64,000 bases of DNA from Bacteriovoracaceae bacterium (GTDB lineage: Bacteria; Bdellovibrionota; Bacteriovoracia; Bacteriovoracales; Bacteriovoracaceae). The stretch spans positions 18,264-82,263 of the forward strand of contig CANEUH010000018.1 in NCBI GenBank assembly GCA_947441615.1, given 5' to 3'. This document shows positions 9,264 to 17,930 of this stretch, in pieces. Under the pieces are notes generated by a model that ran no database searches, was not told the origin of the DNA, and saw only the letters and a list, made by a program, of their open reading frames with translations. Each line of letters begins with the position of its first letter. Position 1 is the first letter of the stretch. The position numbers were made by a program, and so were the translations under genes.

Positions 9264-10439
9264 ATGCAAAGCCGTTGGGATATTGGTGAACCGGAAAAGC
9301 CGACCATCAACAAAGATACAGAACAGCTAAAGTCAGAACTTCTCACTTTAAATATGGGACCTCAGCATCCTGCGACTCACGGAGTTCTTAGAATTGAGAT
9401 TTGGACTGACTCTGAAGTGGTTGCTCATGCGATCCCGCACTTGGGCTACCTCCACCGTTGTATGGAAAAGCATGCTGAAAACTTAGACTATCGTGGTGTC
9501 ATTCCATTCGTTGATCGTCTTGATTATCTTGCGGCCATGAATATGGAGTGGACGTATGTAGCTGCAGTCGAAAAGATGCTGGGCACTGAAGTTCCTCGTC
9601 GAGGTGAACTCATTCGTATTATGACGGCTGAGCTTCAGCGAATTGCCTCTCACTTAATGGCATTCGGTACTTACGCACTCGATTTGGGTGCCTTTACTCC
9701 ATTCTTATATGCATTTGAGGAGCGTGAGAAAATTCTTCGTTTGTTTGAGGAAGTTTCTGGGGCCCGTCTTCTTTATAACTACATCTGGATAGGTGGAGTA
9801 TGGAATGATTGGACTGATGAGCAGCTGGCCAGAGTTTCAGCTTTCTGTGACACGATGGAAGAAGAGGCAAAAAAATATAACGAACTCGTTTCCATGAATA
9901 AAATATTTGTTCAAAGAACAGCGAACGTGGGGATTTTCTCCCTGCAAGATTGTTTTGATTATGGGGCGACTGGCCCAGTCCTTCGCGGCTCTGGTATGAA
10001 GTGGGATCTTCGTAAGAATGCTCCTTATTCACTTTATTCTGAGTTCGATTTTGATGTTCCAGTTGGTGAAGCGGAACTTGGTCAAGTTGGTGACTGTTGG
10101 AATCGTTATTACGTTCGAATGAAGGAAGTGATTCAATCGATTAGAATTATTCGTCAAGTGCTTGAGAAATTAGAGCCAGGTTCAGTGATGGGCAAGGTTC
10201 CAAAAGTGATTAAACTTCCAAAGGGTGAAGTCTACATGAGACACGAATGTCCTCGTGGAGAGCTTGGTATTCACCTCGTTTCAGAGGGAGACTCTAAGCA
10301 GCCATACCGTTTAAAAGTTAAGTCTCCTTGTTTTACCCACACGTCAATGCTTCCGAGGATTGCTCCTGGGCAAATGATTGCAGACTTTGTAGCAAGTGTT
10401 GGTTCAATTGATATCGTATTAGGAGAGGTGGACCGATGA
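9264..10439 (+). CDS. nuoD: NADH-quinone oxidoreductase subunit D
   Basis: This is the 49-kDa subunit that forms much of the quinone cavity with NuoB. It has the hallmark NMGPQHPATHGVLR near residue 30, the LGYLHRCMEKHAE segment with the quinone-site His, and a C-terminus ending in DIVLGEVDR. The length of 391 is typical. It follows nuoC after 14 nt and overlaps nuoI by 4 nt (ATGA). Confidence 0.97.
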   Translation: MQSRWDIGEPEKPTINKDTEQLKSELLTLNMGPQHPATHGVLRIEIWTDSEVVAHAIPHLGYLHRCMEKHAENLDYRGVIPFVDRLDYLAAMNMEWTYVAAVEKMLGTEVPRRGELIRIMTAELQRIASHLMAFGTYALDLGAFTPFLYAFEEREKILRLFEEVSGARLLYNYIWIGGVWNDWTDEQLARVSAFCDTMEEEAKKYNELVSMNKIFVQRTANVGIFSLQDCFDYGATGPVLRGSGMKWDLRKNAPYSLYSEFDFDVPVGEAELGQVGDCWNRYYVRMKEVIQSIRIIRQVLEKLEPGSVMGKVPKVIKLPKGEVYMRHECPRGELGIHLVSEGDSKQPYRLKVKSPCFTHTSMLPRIAPGQMIADFVASVGSIDIVLGEVDR

Positions 10440-10945
10440 GTACTGCCGTAGAACAAAATAGTTCATTTAAAAATTACTTTAGTGGTCTTTTTAATGGGAT
10501 CTCTACAACGCTGAAGGGGATGTGGATTACCTTTAGGTATGTTTGGGCGGTAAAACCCGTTTCAATTGAATACCCTGAGGTTCGTGAGGTTCTTCCTGAG
10601 CGCGCTCGCATGCGTCTCTTTAATGATTCTCAAAACTGTATTTCTTGTACCCAGTGTGCGATGGCATGTCCTGTGGACTGTATTTATATTGCCTCTGAGA
10701 AGCTTCCTGAAGGATCTGAGATTAAAAAAACTTCTAATGGTCAAGCGATTAGATTGAAACTCACTCAATTTACAATTGATACAGCACTTTGTTGCTATTG
10801 TGGTCTTTGTACGACAGTTTGCCCTACAGAATGTTTAACACATTCTCATGATTATGAGTTCTCACAATATACAATCGATACGATGAAATATGATTACCTG
10901 GCCCCAGATGTAAAAGCGTGGCGAGATAGAATTGTTAAAGTTTAA
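10436..10945 (+). CDS. nuoI: NADH-quinone oxidoreductase subunit I (2x 4Fe-4S ferredoxin-like)
   Basis: NuoI carries clusters N6a and N6b that hand electrons to NuoB. Both ferredoxin motifs are clear: CISCTQCAMACP (Cys68, 71, 74, 78) and CCYCGLCTTVCP (Cys119, 122, 125, 129). The N-terminal amphipathic stretch (FNGISTTLKGMWITFRYVW) is the membrane-contacting helix. It is the last gene of the operon, followed 11 nt later by a strong terminator. Confidence 0.95.
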   Translation: MSTAVEQNSSFKNYFSGLFNGISTTLKGMWITFRYVWAVKPVSIEYPEVREVLPERARMRLFNDSQNCISCTQCAMACPVDCIYIASEKLPEGSEIKKTSNGQAIRLKLTQFTIDTALCCYCGLCTTVCPTECLTHSHDYEFSQYTIDTMKYDYLAPDVKAWRDRIVKV

Positions 10946-10956
10946 TTAAAAAACAT

Positions 10957-10983
10957 AGGGCCCAAAACTGGGCCCTTTTTATT
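10957..10983. terminator. Bidirectional intrinsic terminator after nuoI
   Basis: A perfect AGGGCCC/GGGCCCT stem with a 6-nt loop is flanked by a T-run on the right and an A-run on the left. It can therefore end nuo transcription and the convergent lipoprotein operon. Confidence 0.85.
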
Positions 10984-11296
10984 TTCTCTCGATAGTTTCA
11001 ATGACAAATTCATTATTATCAATTCCACCAGTAAATACGACAGAGACCTGAGCTCCTACTGGAAGAGATTTTATGAAGTCTATGGCACTCTTTGAGCTAT
11101 ATATACTGACTATGTAGTTGCGTCCTTCAAAAGTCACTAGTGAAGGAGATCCTTTTTTTAGGGTTCCATACTTTTTATAGGAAGTATTCGTGCTTGAAGA
11201 AAGAGAATCCAAGTTTTCTAACTTGTTTTCTTTTAGTGTGATGTTATTTCCGCATCCACTTAAGATGAATAAAGAAATGAGTGTTTTACTGAGCAT
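10979..11296 (-). CDS. Small lipoprotein, unknown function
   Basis: This is a 105-residue predicted lipoprotein (lipobox ILSGC, Cys15). A Ser/Asn-rich linker is followed by a strand-rich domain ending VEVVFTGG-like (VSVVFTGGIDNNEFVIETI), which looks like a small beta-barrel. I recognise no family. The track starts at a GTG one codon earlier; I chose the ATG at 11296. It overlaps the upstream secreted-protein gene, so the three genes 12478 to 10979 form one operon headed by an amidase. Confidence 0.6.
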   Translation of the reverse strand: MLSKTLISLFILSGCGNNITLKENKLENLDSLSSSTNTSYKKYGTLKKGSPSLVTFEGRNYIVSIYSSKSAIDFIKSLPVGAQVSVVFTGGIDNNEFVIETIERK

Positions 11297-11678
11297 CACT
11301 TATTGTCCCATCAATTTTTAATTTACCATCTTCTTTAACGACTATGAATTCTGCTTCATTTGAGATCGAAATATTTTTATTTATTGATTTTTCTTTTAAT
11401 GTCGCAAGATAGATTTCTCCCTTACTTCCCTTTTTCCAACTCATCGTGGTTTGAGATTGGACTAGAGACTCAGGTAGACTTTTAATTTTGTTTATGAGTT
11501 CTTTTTTTCCACCACTACCCTTAATAAATTTTTTAGTGAAGACTTCATCAATAAGTTCTATCTTTTTATGGTCCATAATCGAATCATATTTTTGAAAAAG
11601 CTCATTCATCGATTGATCATCAACCCCCAGGGCATAAAAAGAGATGAATAACATAAAAAAGGTTACTTGAAATCGCAT
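11286..11678 (-). CDS. Small secreted protein, unknown
   Basis: The 130-residue product starts with a signal peptide (MRFQVTFFMLFISFYALG). The mature part pairs N-terminal helices (MNELFQKYDSIMDHKKIELIDEVF) with a run of strands ending in VVKEDGKLKIDGTI. That order resembles an NTF2/SnoaL-like cone fold, but this is a weak structural guess. It overlaps the amidase gene by 16 nt and the following lipoprotein gene by about 10 nt, so all three are probably co-translated. Confidence 0.55.
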   Translation of the reverse strand: MRFQVTFFMLFISFYALGVDDQSMNELFQKYDSIMDHKKIELIDEVFTKKFIKGSGGKKELINKIKSLPESLVQSQTTMSWKKGSKGEIYLATLKEKSINKNISISNEAEFIVVKEDGKLKIDGTISDAQ

Positions 11679-12478
11679 CCATACTTCCTAGTAAGAGTGA
11701 TGATTTTATTGATGTACTCTTTAATCGTTCCCGGGCAAGAAGTGGGGTGATAGTAGTTGTGCCATTTGATATTATTAATCTTAGGATATTTCTTTTGAAG
11801 TTGGCAGGAGAGTCTCGCTACCAAGTCTTGAGTAGACTTAGTTGGGTAACGAGGTTTATCTAAAGGGTAACCGTTAGGATTTGTTTTTGAAAATGGAGCA
11901 TAGTTACCGATAACTACAATTCCTATAGTGGTAACATTGGCCTTGATTTTCCCATTTCGGATCAAATTAGGATTAATCTTAAATTCTTGGTTTTCTCTTC
12001 CACAAGTGATCAAACCATCATCCCACATTTTTTTTTGCTCTTCATTCATGGGGACAAAGGCATCGGATCCAGCATGTGCCCCGACGAGCTCCATAGGTCT
12101 AGCTTCCGTAACTTTAGCTTTTGGTGTTGAGCCGCCATTATAGGGAGAATTGACGGCATAAGAGTAAGCAATCATATACCAAGGGTCTTCCGGAGTTCCT
12201 CTCGCAAGATGGAGGCCATTGATTTGTTCAGGAGTCGTAGTGTTGATGGTTTCTGAATGATGGATCACAATTGTATCCACCATTTCTGTGGGCCTTCTAC
12301 AAAAACTCGCCTTAGGATTTCTCTCATATTGGGCCGTATGAATTGTCACATACTCAATGGGCCACTGAGGAACCAATGGACGAAAAATATTTTGATCTTG
12401 AGAGCAATTAGAACAGTCCTGTCCAGAGACAGAAAGGGAGATCATTAAGGAAAGTAGTGGTAGTAAAATGTTTTTCAA
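11663..12478 (-). CDS. Secreted N-acetylmuramoyl-L-alanine amidase-like (PGRP/Amidase_2) protein
   Basis: This protein is predicted to cleave the bond between MurNAc and the stem peptide. It has a signal peptide and an Amidase_2/PGRP domain at about 55-260. Zinc-ligand candidates are the first His pair in VIHHSE and the closing motif HPTSCPG, which supplies His and Cys. The PGRP-like ELVGAHAGSDAF and TIGIVVIGNY segments lie between them. It heads an overlapping operon with a secreted protein and a lipoprotein. In a predatory or envelope-remodelling bacterium it could act on self or prey wall; that is inference. Confidence 0.8.
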   Translation of the reverse strand: MKNILLPLLSLMISLSVSGQDCSNCSQDQNIFRPLVPQWPIEYVTIHTAQYERNPKASFCRRPTEMVDTIVIHHSETINTTTPEQINGLHLARGTPEDPWYMIAYSYAVNSPYNGGSTPKAKVTEARPMELVGAHAGSDAFVPMNEEQKKMWDDGLITCGRENQEFKINPNLIRNGKIKANVTTIGIVVIGNYAPFSKTNPNGYPLDKPRYPTKSTQDLVARLSCQLQKKYPKINNIKWHNYYHPTSCPGTIKEYINKIITLTRKYGCDFK

Positions 12479-12534
12479 ATAGACCTCTGATTCCTTATCG
12501 GTTCAGTCAGGTAAATCTTGAGAAATAAATATTC

Positions 12535-12562
12535 TTGAGAATTTGTGCTGTTGCATTATGAT
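12535..12562 (+). promoter_or_regulatory. Sigma-70-like promoter for the Mpo1-like gene
   Basis: TTGAGA is followed after 16 bp by TATGAT (5 of 6 matches to the -10 consensus). It lies just upstream of a good RBS (ggaaggag) and the ATG at 12580. Confidence 0.5.
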
Positions 12563-12579
12563 AAAGGAAGGAGAACATA

Positions 12580-12882
12580 ATGGAATTTAAAAGCTTTAGA
12601 GAATTCTATCCCTTTTACCTACGTGAACACTCAAATTTAATTTGTAGAAGGCTCCACTTTATAGGTACTTGCGGCGTCATTTCTTTACTGCTTTTATTCT
12701 TCTTTACTGGCCACCTTGTGACGATTGGATTGATTCCAATTGTTGGTTATGGTTTTGCATGGGTTGGTCATTTTGTTTTTGAGAAAAATCGTCCGGCCAC
12801 TTTTAAATACCCCTTCTATAGTTTACTTGGCGACTTCAAAATGTTTTGGGAAATTTTGACGGGAAAAATTTCTGCATTCTAA
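12580..12882 (+). CDS. Mpo1-like (DUF962) membrane protein
   Basis: This is a 100-residue membrane protein with the family's opening FREFYPFYLREHSNLICRRLH and two closely spaced TM helices. They are followed by GYGFAWVGHFVFEKNRPATF and a short tail with YPFYSLLGDFKMFW. The family's yeast member Mpo1 is a Fe-dependent dioxygenase in 2-hydroxy fatty acid alpha-oxidation; the spaced His residues are conserved here. Bacterial function is not established. Monocistronic, with a promoter and RBS; its end overlaps the convergent permease gene by 4 nt. Confidence 0.8.
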   Translation: MEFKSFREFYPFYLREHSNLICRRLHFIGTCGVISLLLLFFFTGHLVTIGLIPIVGYGFAWVGHFVFEKNRPATFKYPFYSLLGDFKMFWEILTGKISAF

Positions 12883-13667
12883 GAACTAGCACTCGAGTAA
12901 CTCTTTAAACCCTTTCTCCACACTGAAAGAACGACGATCCATAATCCCGAAGTGACAAGGATGAGGTGAAAAATTGTTTGGAGATTAAATCCTTCGATAA
13001 AAATGCGCGCAGGAAAAGAGGCAATGAGTCCAAAGGGTAACACCACTGTGAACAGCACTCTTAGCCAGCCTTTAAAAATTCGATCAGGCCTCTCCATTGC
13101 AAGTCCAAGAGTATAAAAGAGATCAATAAATCCTTTCGCACTTTGAGTCCAAAAAACGGGAAGAATCATCAGCATTTGGATGCAGTAGTAAATGAGTGAG
13201 CCATTAATCAATAAAATGATCAGTCCAAAGAGCGATAAAAGATTCCAATCCTGAGAATAAGAAAAAAGACTATGGAAGAAAAAAACGGCAGCGATCATGA
13301 GATTAATAAATGAATTTGCAGAGAATTCACGTAGGGAGAGAAAGAATAAAGGAGAAACAGGACGAATGAGGTAATAATCAAGCTCCCCTCGATTAATGTA
13401 AAAAGGAAGCCACCACATATTAGTAGAAAAAACAGTCATATTGATTGCATCAACGAGAAGATAGCAGCCAACGAATATCATCATTTGCTCTTCATTCCAT
13501 CCAGCGATGAGAGGAGTGTGAAGGAGTAAAATCTTAAATAGAGCGATATTAACAAAATAATACATGATATCCATCGCGATTCTAAAAAAGAAATCGATCC
13601 GGAATTCTAAGGCTTTTGAAAAAGAAAACTGTAGAAAGAAAAAGTAGAGCCTGAGATATCTTTTCAT
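12879..13667 (-). CDS. ABC-2 type permease (second subunit)
   Basis: This is an integral membrane subunit of an ABC exporter with about six hydrophobic helices, of the kind grouped in COG3694. The ATG at 13667 overlaps the upstream permease stop as ATGA, so I prefer it to the GTG at 13706 in the track. That gives 262 residues. It is the last gene of a four-gene operon linked by 4-nt overlaps. Substrate unknown. Confidence 0.8.
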   Translation of the reverse strand: MKRYLRLYFFFLQFSFSKALEFRIDFFFRIAMDIMYYFVNIALFKILLLHTPLIAGWNEEQMMIFVGCYLLVDAINMTVFSTNMWWLPFYINRGELDYYLIRPVSPLFFLSLREFSANSFINLMIAAVFFFHSLFSYSQDWNLLSLFGLIILLINGSLIYYCIQMLMILPVFWTQSAKGFIDLFYTLGLAMERPDRIFKGWLRVLFTVVLPFGLIASFPARIFIEGFNLQTIFHLILVTSGLWIVVLSVWRKGLKSYSSASS

Positions 13668-14461
13668 ATCCCGACTCCTGAATAAGTATATTGACCTTTC
13701 TCCCACAGGCGCTTAGCGAGCCAGTTAAAGATCAAAGACCATACCAACAATATGACAACTCCAAGAATCATTTCCTTAGTTGATAATTTTCCCATCATGG
13801 CATTAATGGGTAGAGAAACAAAATAGGGAAAGGGAGTAAATTGAATGATTTTTTGTAAAATATCTGGAAAAAAGTTTAATGGAATATAAGCTCCCCCGAA
13901 GAAAAAACACAAAAATCTTGCCATCACCATTAAAGACCAGATGTTATCCGCCCAGATTGAGATAAGTTCGATGAAAAGCGCCAAGTTACAATAAGCGTAA
14001 GAAGCCAACATGAAGAAGAACAATCCATAACTAAGTTGGATGACTTGATTGAGATCAAATTGATCAAAGATAAGCTGATATCCAATGAAGGCGAGGCATA
14101 GTTGAAGGCCATAAAAAGCACTATAAGTCAGGTAGGTCAGGGTTTTATAATTAAAAAATGAGATAGGGTATAATAGATAACGATTAAAAGTGCCCTCGTA
14201 AATTTCACGAGAAAGAAACCCCATGTTTTCTCCCGTGAGCATTTTTGAACCAATAGGAACGATGAGGTAATAGAGAGTCATGGTTTCAATGGTATATCCT
14301 TCCATGACTGTTTTTCCGGAAGCCTCAAAGATCGCCTGCCAAAGTGAGCGGGCAATAAAAATTTGAATACATGTTTGGCCAAGGAAAGTGACCCAGAAAT
14401 CAGTTCTGAAAGCGAGAATTTTTCTTATCTCGGACGCGACAACAAACCGCCACCATTTCAT
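13664..14461 (-). CDS. ABC-2 type permease (first subunit)
   Basis: This 265-residue polytopic membrane protein has about six TM segments and resembles the COG4587 partner of COG3694/COG4586 exporters. The N-terminal cytoplasmic helix (EIRKILAFRTDFW) is typical of these subunits. It overlaps the ATPase gene by 4 nt and the second permease by 4 nt. Together the three would form a heterodimeric exporter; the substrate is not indicated. Confidence 0.8.
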   Translation of the reverse strand: MKWWRFVVASEIRKILAFRTDFWVTFLGQTCIQIFIARSLWQAIFEASGKTVMEGYTIETMTLYYLIVPIGSKMLTGENMGFLSREIYEGTFNRYLLYPISFFNYKTLTYLTYSAFYGLQLCLAFIGYQLIFDQFDLNQVIQLSYGLFFFMLASYAYCNLALFIELISIWADNIWSLMVMARFLCFFFGGAYIPLNFFPDILQKIIQFTPFPYFVSLPINAMMGKLSTKEMILGVVILLVWSLIFNWLAKRLWEKGQYTYSGVGI

Positions 14462-15384
14462 GGGGATTTAATTCCATAATTCATTATAGACTCAATGATG
14501 TCATTAACCGATGGATCGTGAATATTGAGATCGAGAATATCATTAGATTTAAAGAGTTCTGAAGTTGTCGAACCAAGCTCAGAGCGACGAACATTCACTT
14601 TAAATGTTTTCTCTTTTGTTGTGACTGTTAGCCTCTTTTCATCTCCCATCATTTTTTGAACTTCGCTGAGGGCACCATCGTAGACGAATTCGCCTTCCTT
14701 TATAATCATAATGCGTGGACATAGCTCTTTAATATCTTCCATGTAGTGGGAAGTGAGGATCGTAATAGGTTTAAATTCAGATTGATAATTCCTCATAAAT
14801 TCTCGTACAGCTTTCTGAGCAGAGATATCTAGTCCGATCGTCGGTTCATCAAGAAAAATCACCTTCGGCTGGTGAAGTAACGCCGCCATCAGTTCAATCT
14901 TCATCCTCTCACCAAGAGAGAGTTTTCTCACTTGAGTTTTTAGCTGGTCCTTTATCATGAGAGTGTCAGCTAGAAATTCAATATTCTTTTTAAAAAGAAA
15001 ATCATCGATTTGATAGATCTCTTTTAAAAGTAGAAAACTATCAAGGGCAGGAAGATCCCACCAGACCTGTGCTTTCTGTCCCATAATGAGAGACATTTGT
15101 CTTCTGTAGTTATTATCTCTTTCCCATGGTTTAAAGCCTAAAATGGTTGCTTCACCGGAAGTCGGGTGAACAATTCCAGCTAGGATTTTAACAAGAGTTG
15201 TTTTCCCTGCACCGTTAGCTCCAATGAGACCAACGATTTCTCCTTGCTGTATTTTAAAACTCACTGACTTTAAAGCTTCTTTGATGACTTTTTCTCGTTT
15301 AAATAAAGCCTTCAAAGAACCCTTAAGACCCGGCTCTTTTCGGTGAGAGATAAAAGTTTTTCTAAGGTTTTTGACTTCGATCAT
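14458..15384 (-). CDS. ABC exporter ATP-binding protein (COG4586-like)
   Basis: This is the ATPase subunit of the adjacent ABC-2 exporter. Motifs in order are Walker A GANGAGKTT, signature LSLGERMKIELMAALLH, Walker B KVIFLDEP followed by TIGLD, and the switch His in LTSHYMED. The N-terminal extension FISHRKEPGLKGSLKALF is characteristic of the COG4586 group. It overlaps the methyltransferase gene upstream and the permease gene downstream, each by 4 nt. Confidence 0.9.
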   Translation of the reverse strand: MIEVKNLRKTFISHRKEPGLKGSLKALFKREKVIKEALKSVSFKIQQGEIVGLIGANGAGKTTLVKILAGIVHPTSGEATILGFKPWERDNNYRRQMSLIMGQKAQVWWDLPALDSFLLLKEIYQIDDFLFKKNIEFLADTLMIKDQLKTQVRKLSLGERMKIELMAALLHQPKVIFLDEPTIGLDISAQKAVREFMRNYQSEFKPITILTSHYMEDIKELCPRIMIIKEGEFVYDGALSEVQKMMGDEKRLTVTTKEKTFKVNVRRSELGSTTSELFKSNDILDLNIHDPSVNDIIESIMNYGIKSP

Positions 15385-16592
15385 TGCTTCTCCAGAACGA
15401 TGCCCTTAAGGTAGCTTCCTTCAGGAAAACCCTTTAATGTGGGGCAATCTTGTGCCAGCTGAAGTCGTGTGATCATTTTATAGTTGAGCTTTAGTTCTGT
15501 GAGATAGTCTTTTAAAATGCGATCAAATTTTTCCTGTCCCACTTGATGGGTATTAAGAAAGATCACTAGTTTTCCAGATGGCTTAAGAAGCTTGTTCATC
15601 TTTTCGAGAAGGTCTTTGTACGCCTTGATGGCAGAGGTTCTTTTTTCTCCATCTGAAGAAGAAGATGGTGGGTCACAAATAATAAAATCAAATGACTTAT
15701 TGTTGGCCATTAATTCATCTAAGGCATCATCAACACTTTTTGTCATGGCTTCATGTTCAGTGTGGTTTAGATCGGGATTAAGAGCAATATTTTGCTGAAG
15801 CCACTCAATATATTTTGGAGATAAATCGACCGAAACAACATTGGTCGCCCCAAGTTTCATCGACCAAAGAGAAAAAGCTCCTGTATAGCTATATAAATTT
15901 AAAACACTCATCCCAGGATTTATAAATTTCGAAAGATGATGTCGAATGGAACTCATATCAGTATAGAGGCCATGATCATAGGATGAACCTAAACGGATAA
16001 GATACTGGATCCCAAATTCGGAAAGATGGAATTCATCTCTGCGATTTTGATCTTGTGAATTGATGGGTAGTTTTTGAAGTTCTTTTGTTTCTCCGCGCAG
16101 TTGAAACCAGACATTTTCGTCCCTAATCTCAGGAAACACTTCTTGGAGAGTCGTTTGAATAATGGATTTATACCGATTCCAAAACCCGGTGTAGAATTGG
16201 ATAAGAACTCTATCTTTAAGTCTTTGAATAAAAAGTCCAGGAAGCTGATCGGCCTCGCCGAAAACGAGATAATAGTTCTCTCGTTCTTTGAGTTCTTTTT
16301 GTTGAATTCTTTTTTCAAATGCTAAGTCTAGTCTTCCTTGAATACTCGCGGTGAAGTGCTGTGCCTCGCGATCAAAAGGAAATTTCGTACTCCAGACTCT
16401 GGCCTTAACATTTTTGTGGTAAGGATCATGCATTAAAAGGGCGAGGGGACGTTTTCTCTCGTCCATCGCTATGACAAATTCTGATTGTCTGGGGAAGCGG
16501 TTAGAAAAATTATCCGATGTGATCCAAGGATGACCCTGGCGTAATAATTTAATAGATACCGGATGAATCAGGCATTCAGGAATTTTGTTCAT
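15381..16592 (-). CDS. RlmI-like SAM-dependent 23S rRNA (cytosine-C5) methyltransferase family
   Basis: This is a class I methyltransferase with an N-terminal PUA-like domain (HPVSIKLLRQGHPWI) and a C-terminal Rossmann domain. The SAM site is VLNLYSYTGAFSLWSMKLGA with acidic VVSVDLS, and the catalytic loop is FIICDPPSSSSDG. The 403-residue length and layout fit COG1092 (RlmI/RlmK). The exact modified base cannot be told from sequence. It is first in the operon with the ABC exporter, which looks like cotranscription rather than a shared function. Confidence 0.85.
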   Translation of the reverse strand: MNKIPECLIHPVSIKLLRQGHPWITSDNFSNRFPRQSEFVIAMDERKRPLALLMHDPYHKNVKARVWSTKFPFDREAQHFTASIQGRLDLAFEKRIQQKELKERENYYLVFGEADQLPGLFIQRLKDRVLIQFYTGFWNRYKSIIQTTLQEVFPEIRDENVWFQLRGETKELQKLPINSQDQNRRDEFHLSEFGIQYLIRLGSSYDHGLYTDMSSIRHHLSKFINPGMSVLNLYSYTGAFSLWSMKLGATNVVSVDLSPKYIEWLQQNIALNPDLNHTEHEAMTKSVDDALDELMANNKSFDFIICDPPSSSSDGEKRTSAIKAYKDLLEKMNKLLKPSGKLVIFLNTHQVGQEKFDRILKDYLTELKLNYKMITRLQLAQDCPTLKGFPEGSYLKGIVLEKQ

Positions 16593-16607
16593 GTAAAGTC
16601 CGAGAGA

Positions 16608-16910
16608 TTATTGCTTAAGGTTATTTATTCTCTCTTCAGTTTTATCTAGGAGTCTTAATAGAATATTGGTTGCAAGATATGGGTTCTTCATATGATCAGC
16701 TATCTTTAACTGATTCATAATCTGTTCGCACTCTGAACCGACTTCATTTTGAAAAGGATCAAAATTAAGACCTAGGAACTGAAGTTTTTTCATGATGAGT
16801 TCGACTTCAACAACACTTTTGATTTCTAGCAGAGTTTTCTCAAATGAGACAACATAGTCCTCATGAGAGTTCGTCACCTTTGTATCAATTTGTTTCTGAA
16901 GTGAATTCAT
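16608..16910 (-). CDS. Hypothetical helical protein, possibly leaderless mRNA
   Basis: The 100-residue product has no signal peptide and reads as alpha-helical throughout (for example SFEKTLLEIKSVVEVELIMKK and TNILLRLLDKTEERINNL). I recognise no family. There is no Shine-Dalgarno before the ATG, and a good promoter places the transcription start only a few bases before it. It lies 16 nt upstream of the methyltransferase gene and may be the first gene of that operon. Confidence 0.5.
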   Translation of the reverse strand: MNSLQKQIDTKVTNSHEDYVVSFEKTLLEIKSVVEVELIMKKLQFLGLNFDPFQNEVGSECEQIMNQLKIADHMKNPYLATNILLRLLDKTEERINNLKQ

Positions 16911-16919
16911 AGAACAGAA

Positions 16920-16947
16920 ATTATGACAACACCTTGCAGCCTGTCAA
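16920..16947 (-). promoter_or_regulatory. Sigma-70-like promoter, minus strand
   Basis: On the minus strand a perfect TTGACA -35 is followed after 16 bp by CATAAT (5 of 6). The -10 ends 9 nt before the ATG of the gene ending at 16608, so the mRNA would have almost no leader. Confidence 0.55.
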
Positions 16948-16990
16948 TGAATGGGAGAATGTTTAGACGATTTTTTTAGGGAGTTGTTTC

Positions 16991-17860
16991 ATGTCCTATG
17001 TTTTTTATTTTGTTATTATATTATCCCTTGTCCTGTGGGTGGAAGCCCCTTTTTTACTCGTTCCTAACCTGCTGATTACACGAAAAGACAAGGGCGATGA
17101 GCTGGAGCATTGGCTAAAGCAATTTAACTGGGGAGGTCGCATCGATTCTTCCATTTCCACAAAACTTCCAGAATATAAATTTTATTCAGGGGTCATCAAC
17201 ATACTTTTAGAACTTTCAAGAAAGATGGGTGGAACTTATCAAGAATCTTTGATCTTTCTGAGAGAAAGTCTTCAGGGTGATAAGCAGTTTGAAAAAAAAA
17301 TGAAAGAAACGGTCAGAGGTGTTTATCTTCAGATGGGTATGATGGTGATTCTTACTTGGGGTTTTATCTTCGCAGCTCTGAAAATTGTTGATTTAGAAAT
17401 TGAGATTAAAAAATTATTAATGATCTTTTTCTGGCAAACAAGTGGCATAGGGGCCCTACCGTTCTTATTACAATATTTTCGTAAAAGATATTTTTCCGAT
17501 ATCGGTCAGTTGTGGAAGATTCTTCTTAGTCTGAAATCTTTATCTAAGGTACCACTCTCTAGGACAGAAGTTTTAACATACGCAGGGGTGCAGGAGCTTA
17601 AATCCATTAAACAAACATCCTTGGAAATTATTGTGTCCAAGCTGAAAGAAACCTGTCATAAAACATTAAAATACGGCACTTCCTATGACGAGGATCTTCG
17701 GTATTTGATGGAAGAACTTCGGTTTGTTGAAAAATGGCATTATGAACTCTTTGAAAAAAGACTCATGGTGATAAAATTGGTCCTTCTGTCAGTCTTTTTC
17801 CTCCCATCGTATCTCGTATTTATTTTCTTTTTATTGGAGGATTTGAAGCTCCTCATGTGA
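16991..17860 (+). CDS. TadB/TadC-like (T2SS-F fold) inner-membrane protein, putative
   Basis: The 289-residue membrane protein has an N-terminal TM, a helical cytoplasmic region (DKGDELEHWLKQFNWGG, INILLELSRKMGGTYQESLIFL), two central TMs, a second cytoplasmic helical region and a C-terminal TM. In the Tad/T2SS-F family, four-helix cytoplasmic bundles alternate with TMs, and the phrase on 'gG.y.esl..l.e.l' before the TM pair is typical. No database match was possible. It sits one gene away from a CpaF/TadA ATPase, supporting a pilus-assembly platform role. Only one such protein is seen, whereas canonical Tad systems have two. Confidence 0.5.
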   Translation: MSYVFYFVIILSLVLWVEAPFLLVPNLLITRKDKGDELEHWLKQFNWGGRIDSSISTKLPEYKFYSGVINILLELSRKMGGTYQESLIFLRESLQGDKQFEKKMKETVRGVYLQMGMMVILTWGFIFAALKIVDLEIEIKKLLMIFFWQTSGIGALPFLLQYFRKRYFSDIGQLWKILLSLKSLSKVPLSRTEVLTYAGVQELKSIKQTSLEIIVSKLKETCHKTLKYGTSYDEDLRYLMEELRFVEKWHYELFEKRLMVIKLVLLSVFFLPSYLVFIFFLLEDLKLLM

Positions 17861-17930
17861 GTCTAAACTTTGGACATTTTGCCATCAACTGTGCTTTAAT
17901 GAGGCTTCTAAAAATTCAAAGGAAGTCTCA

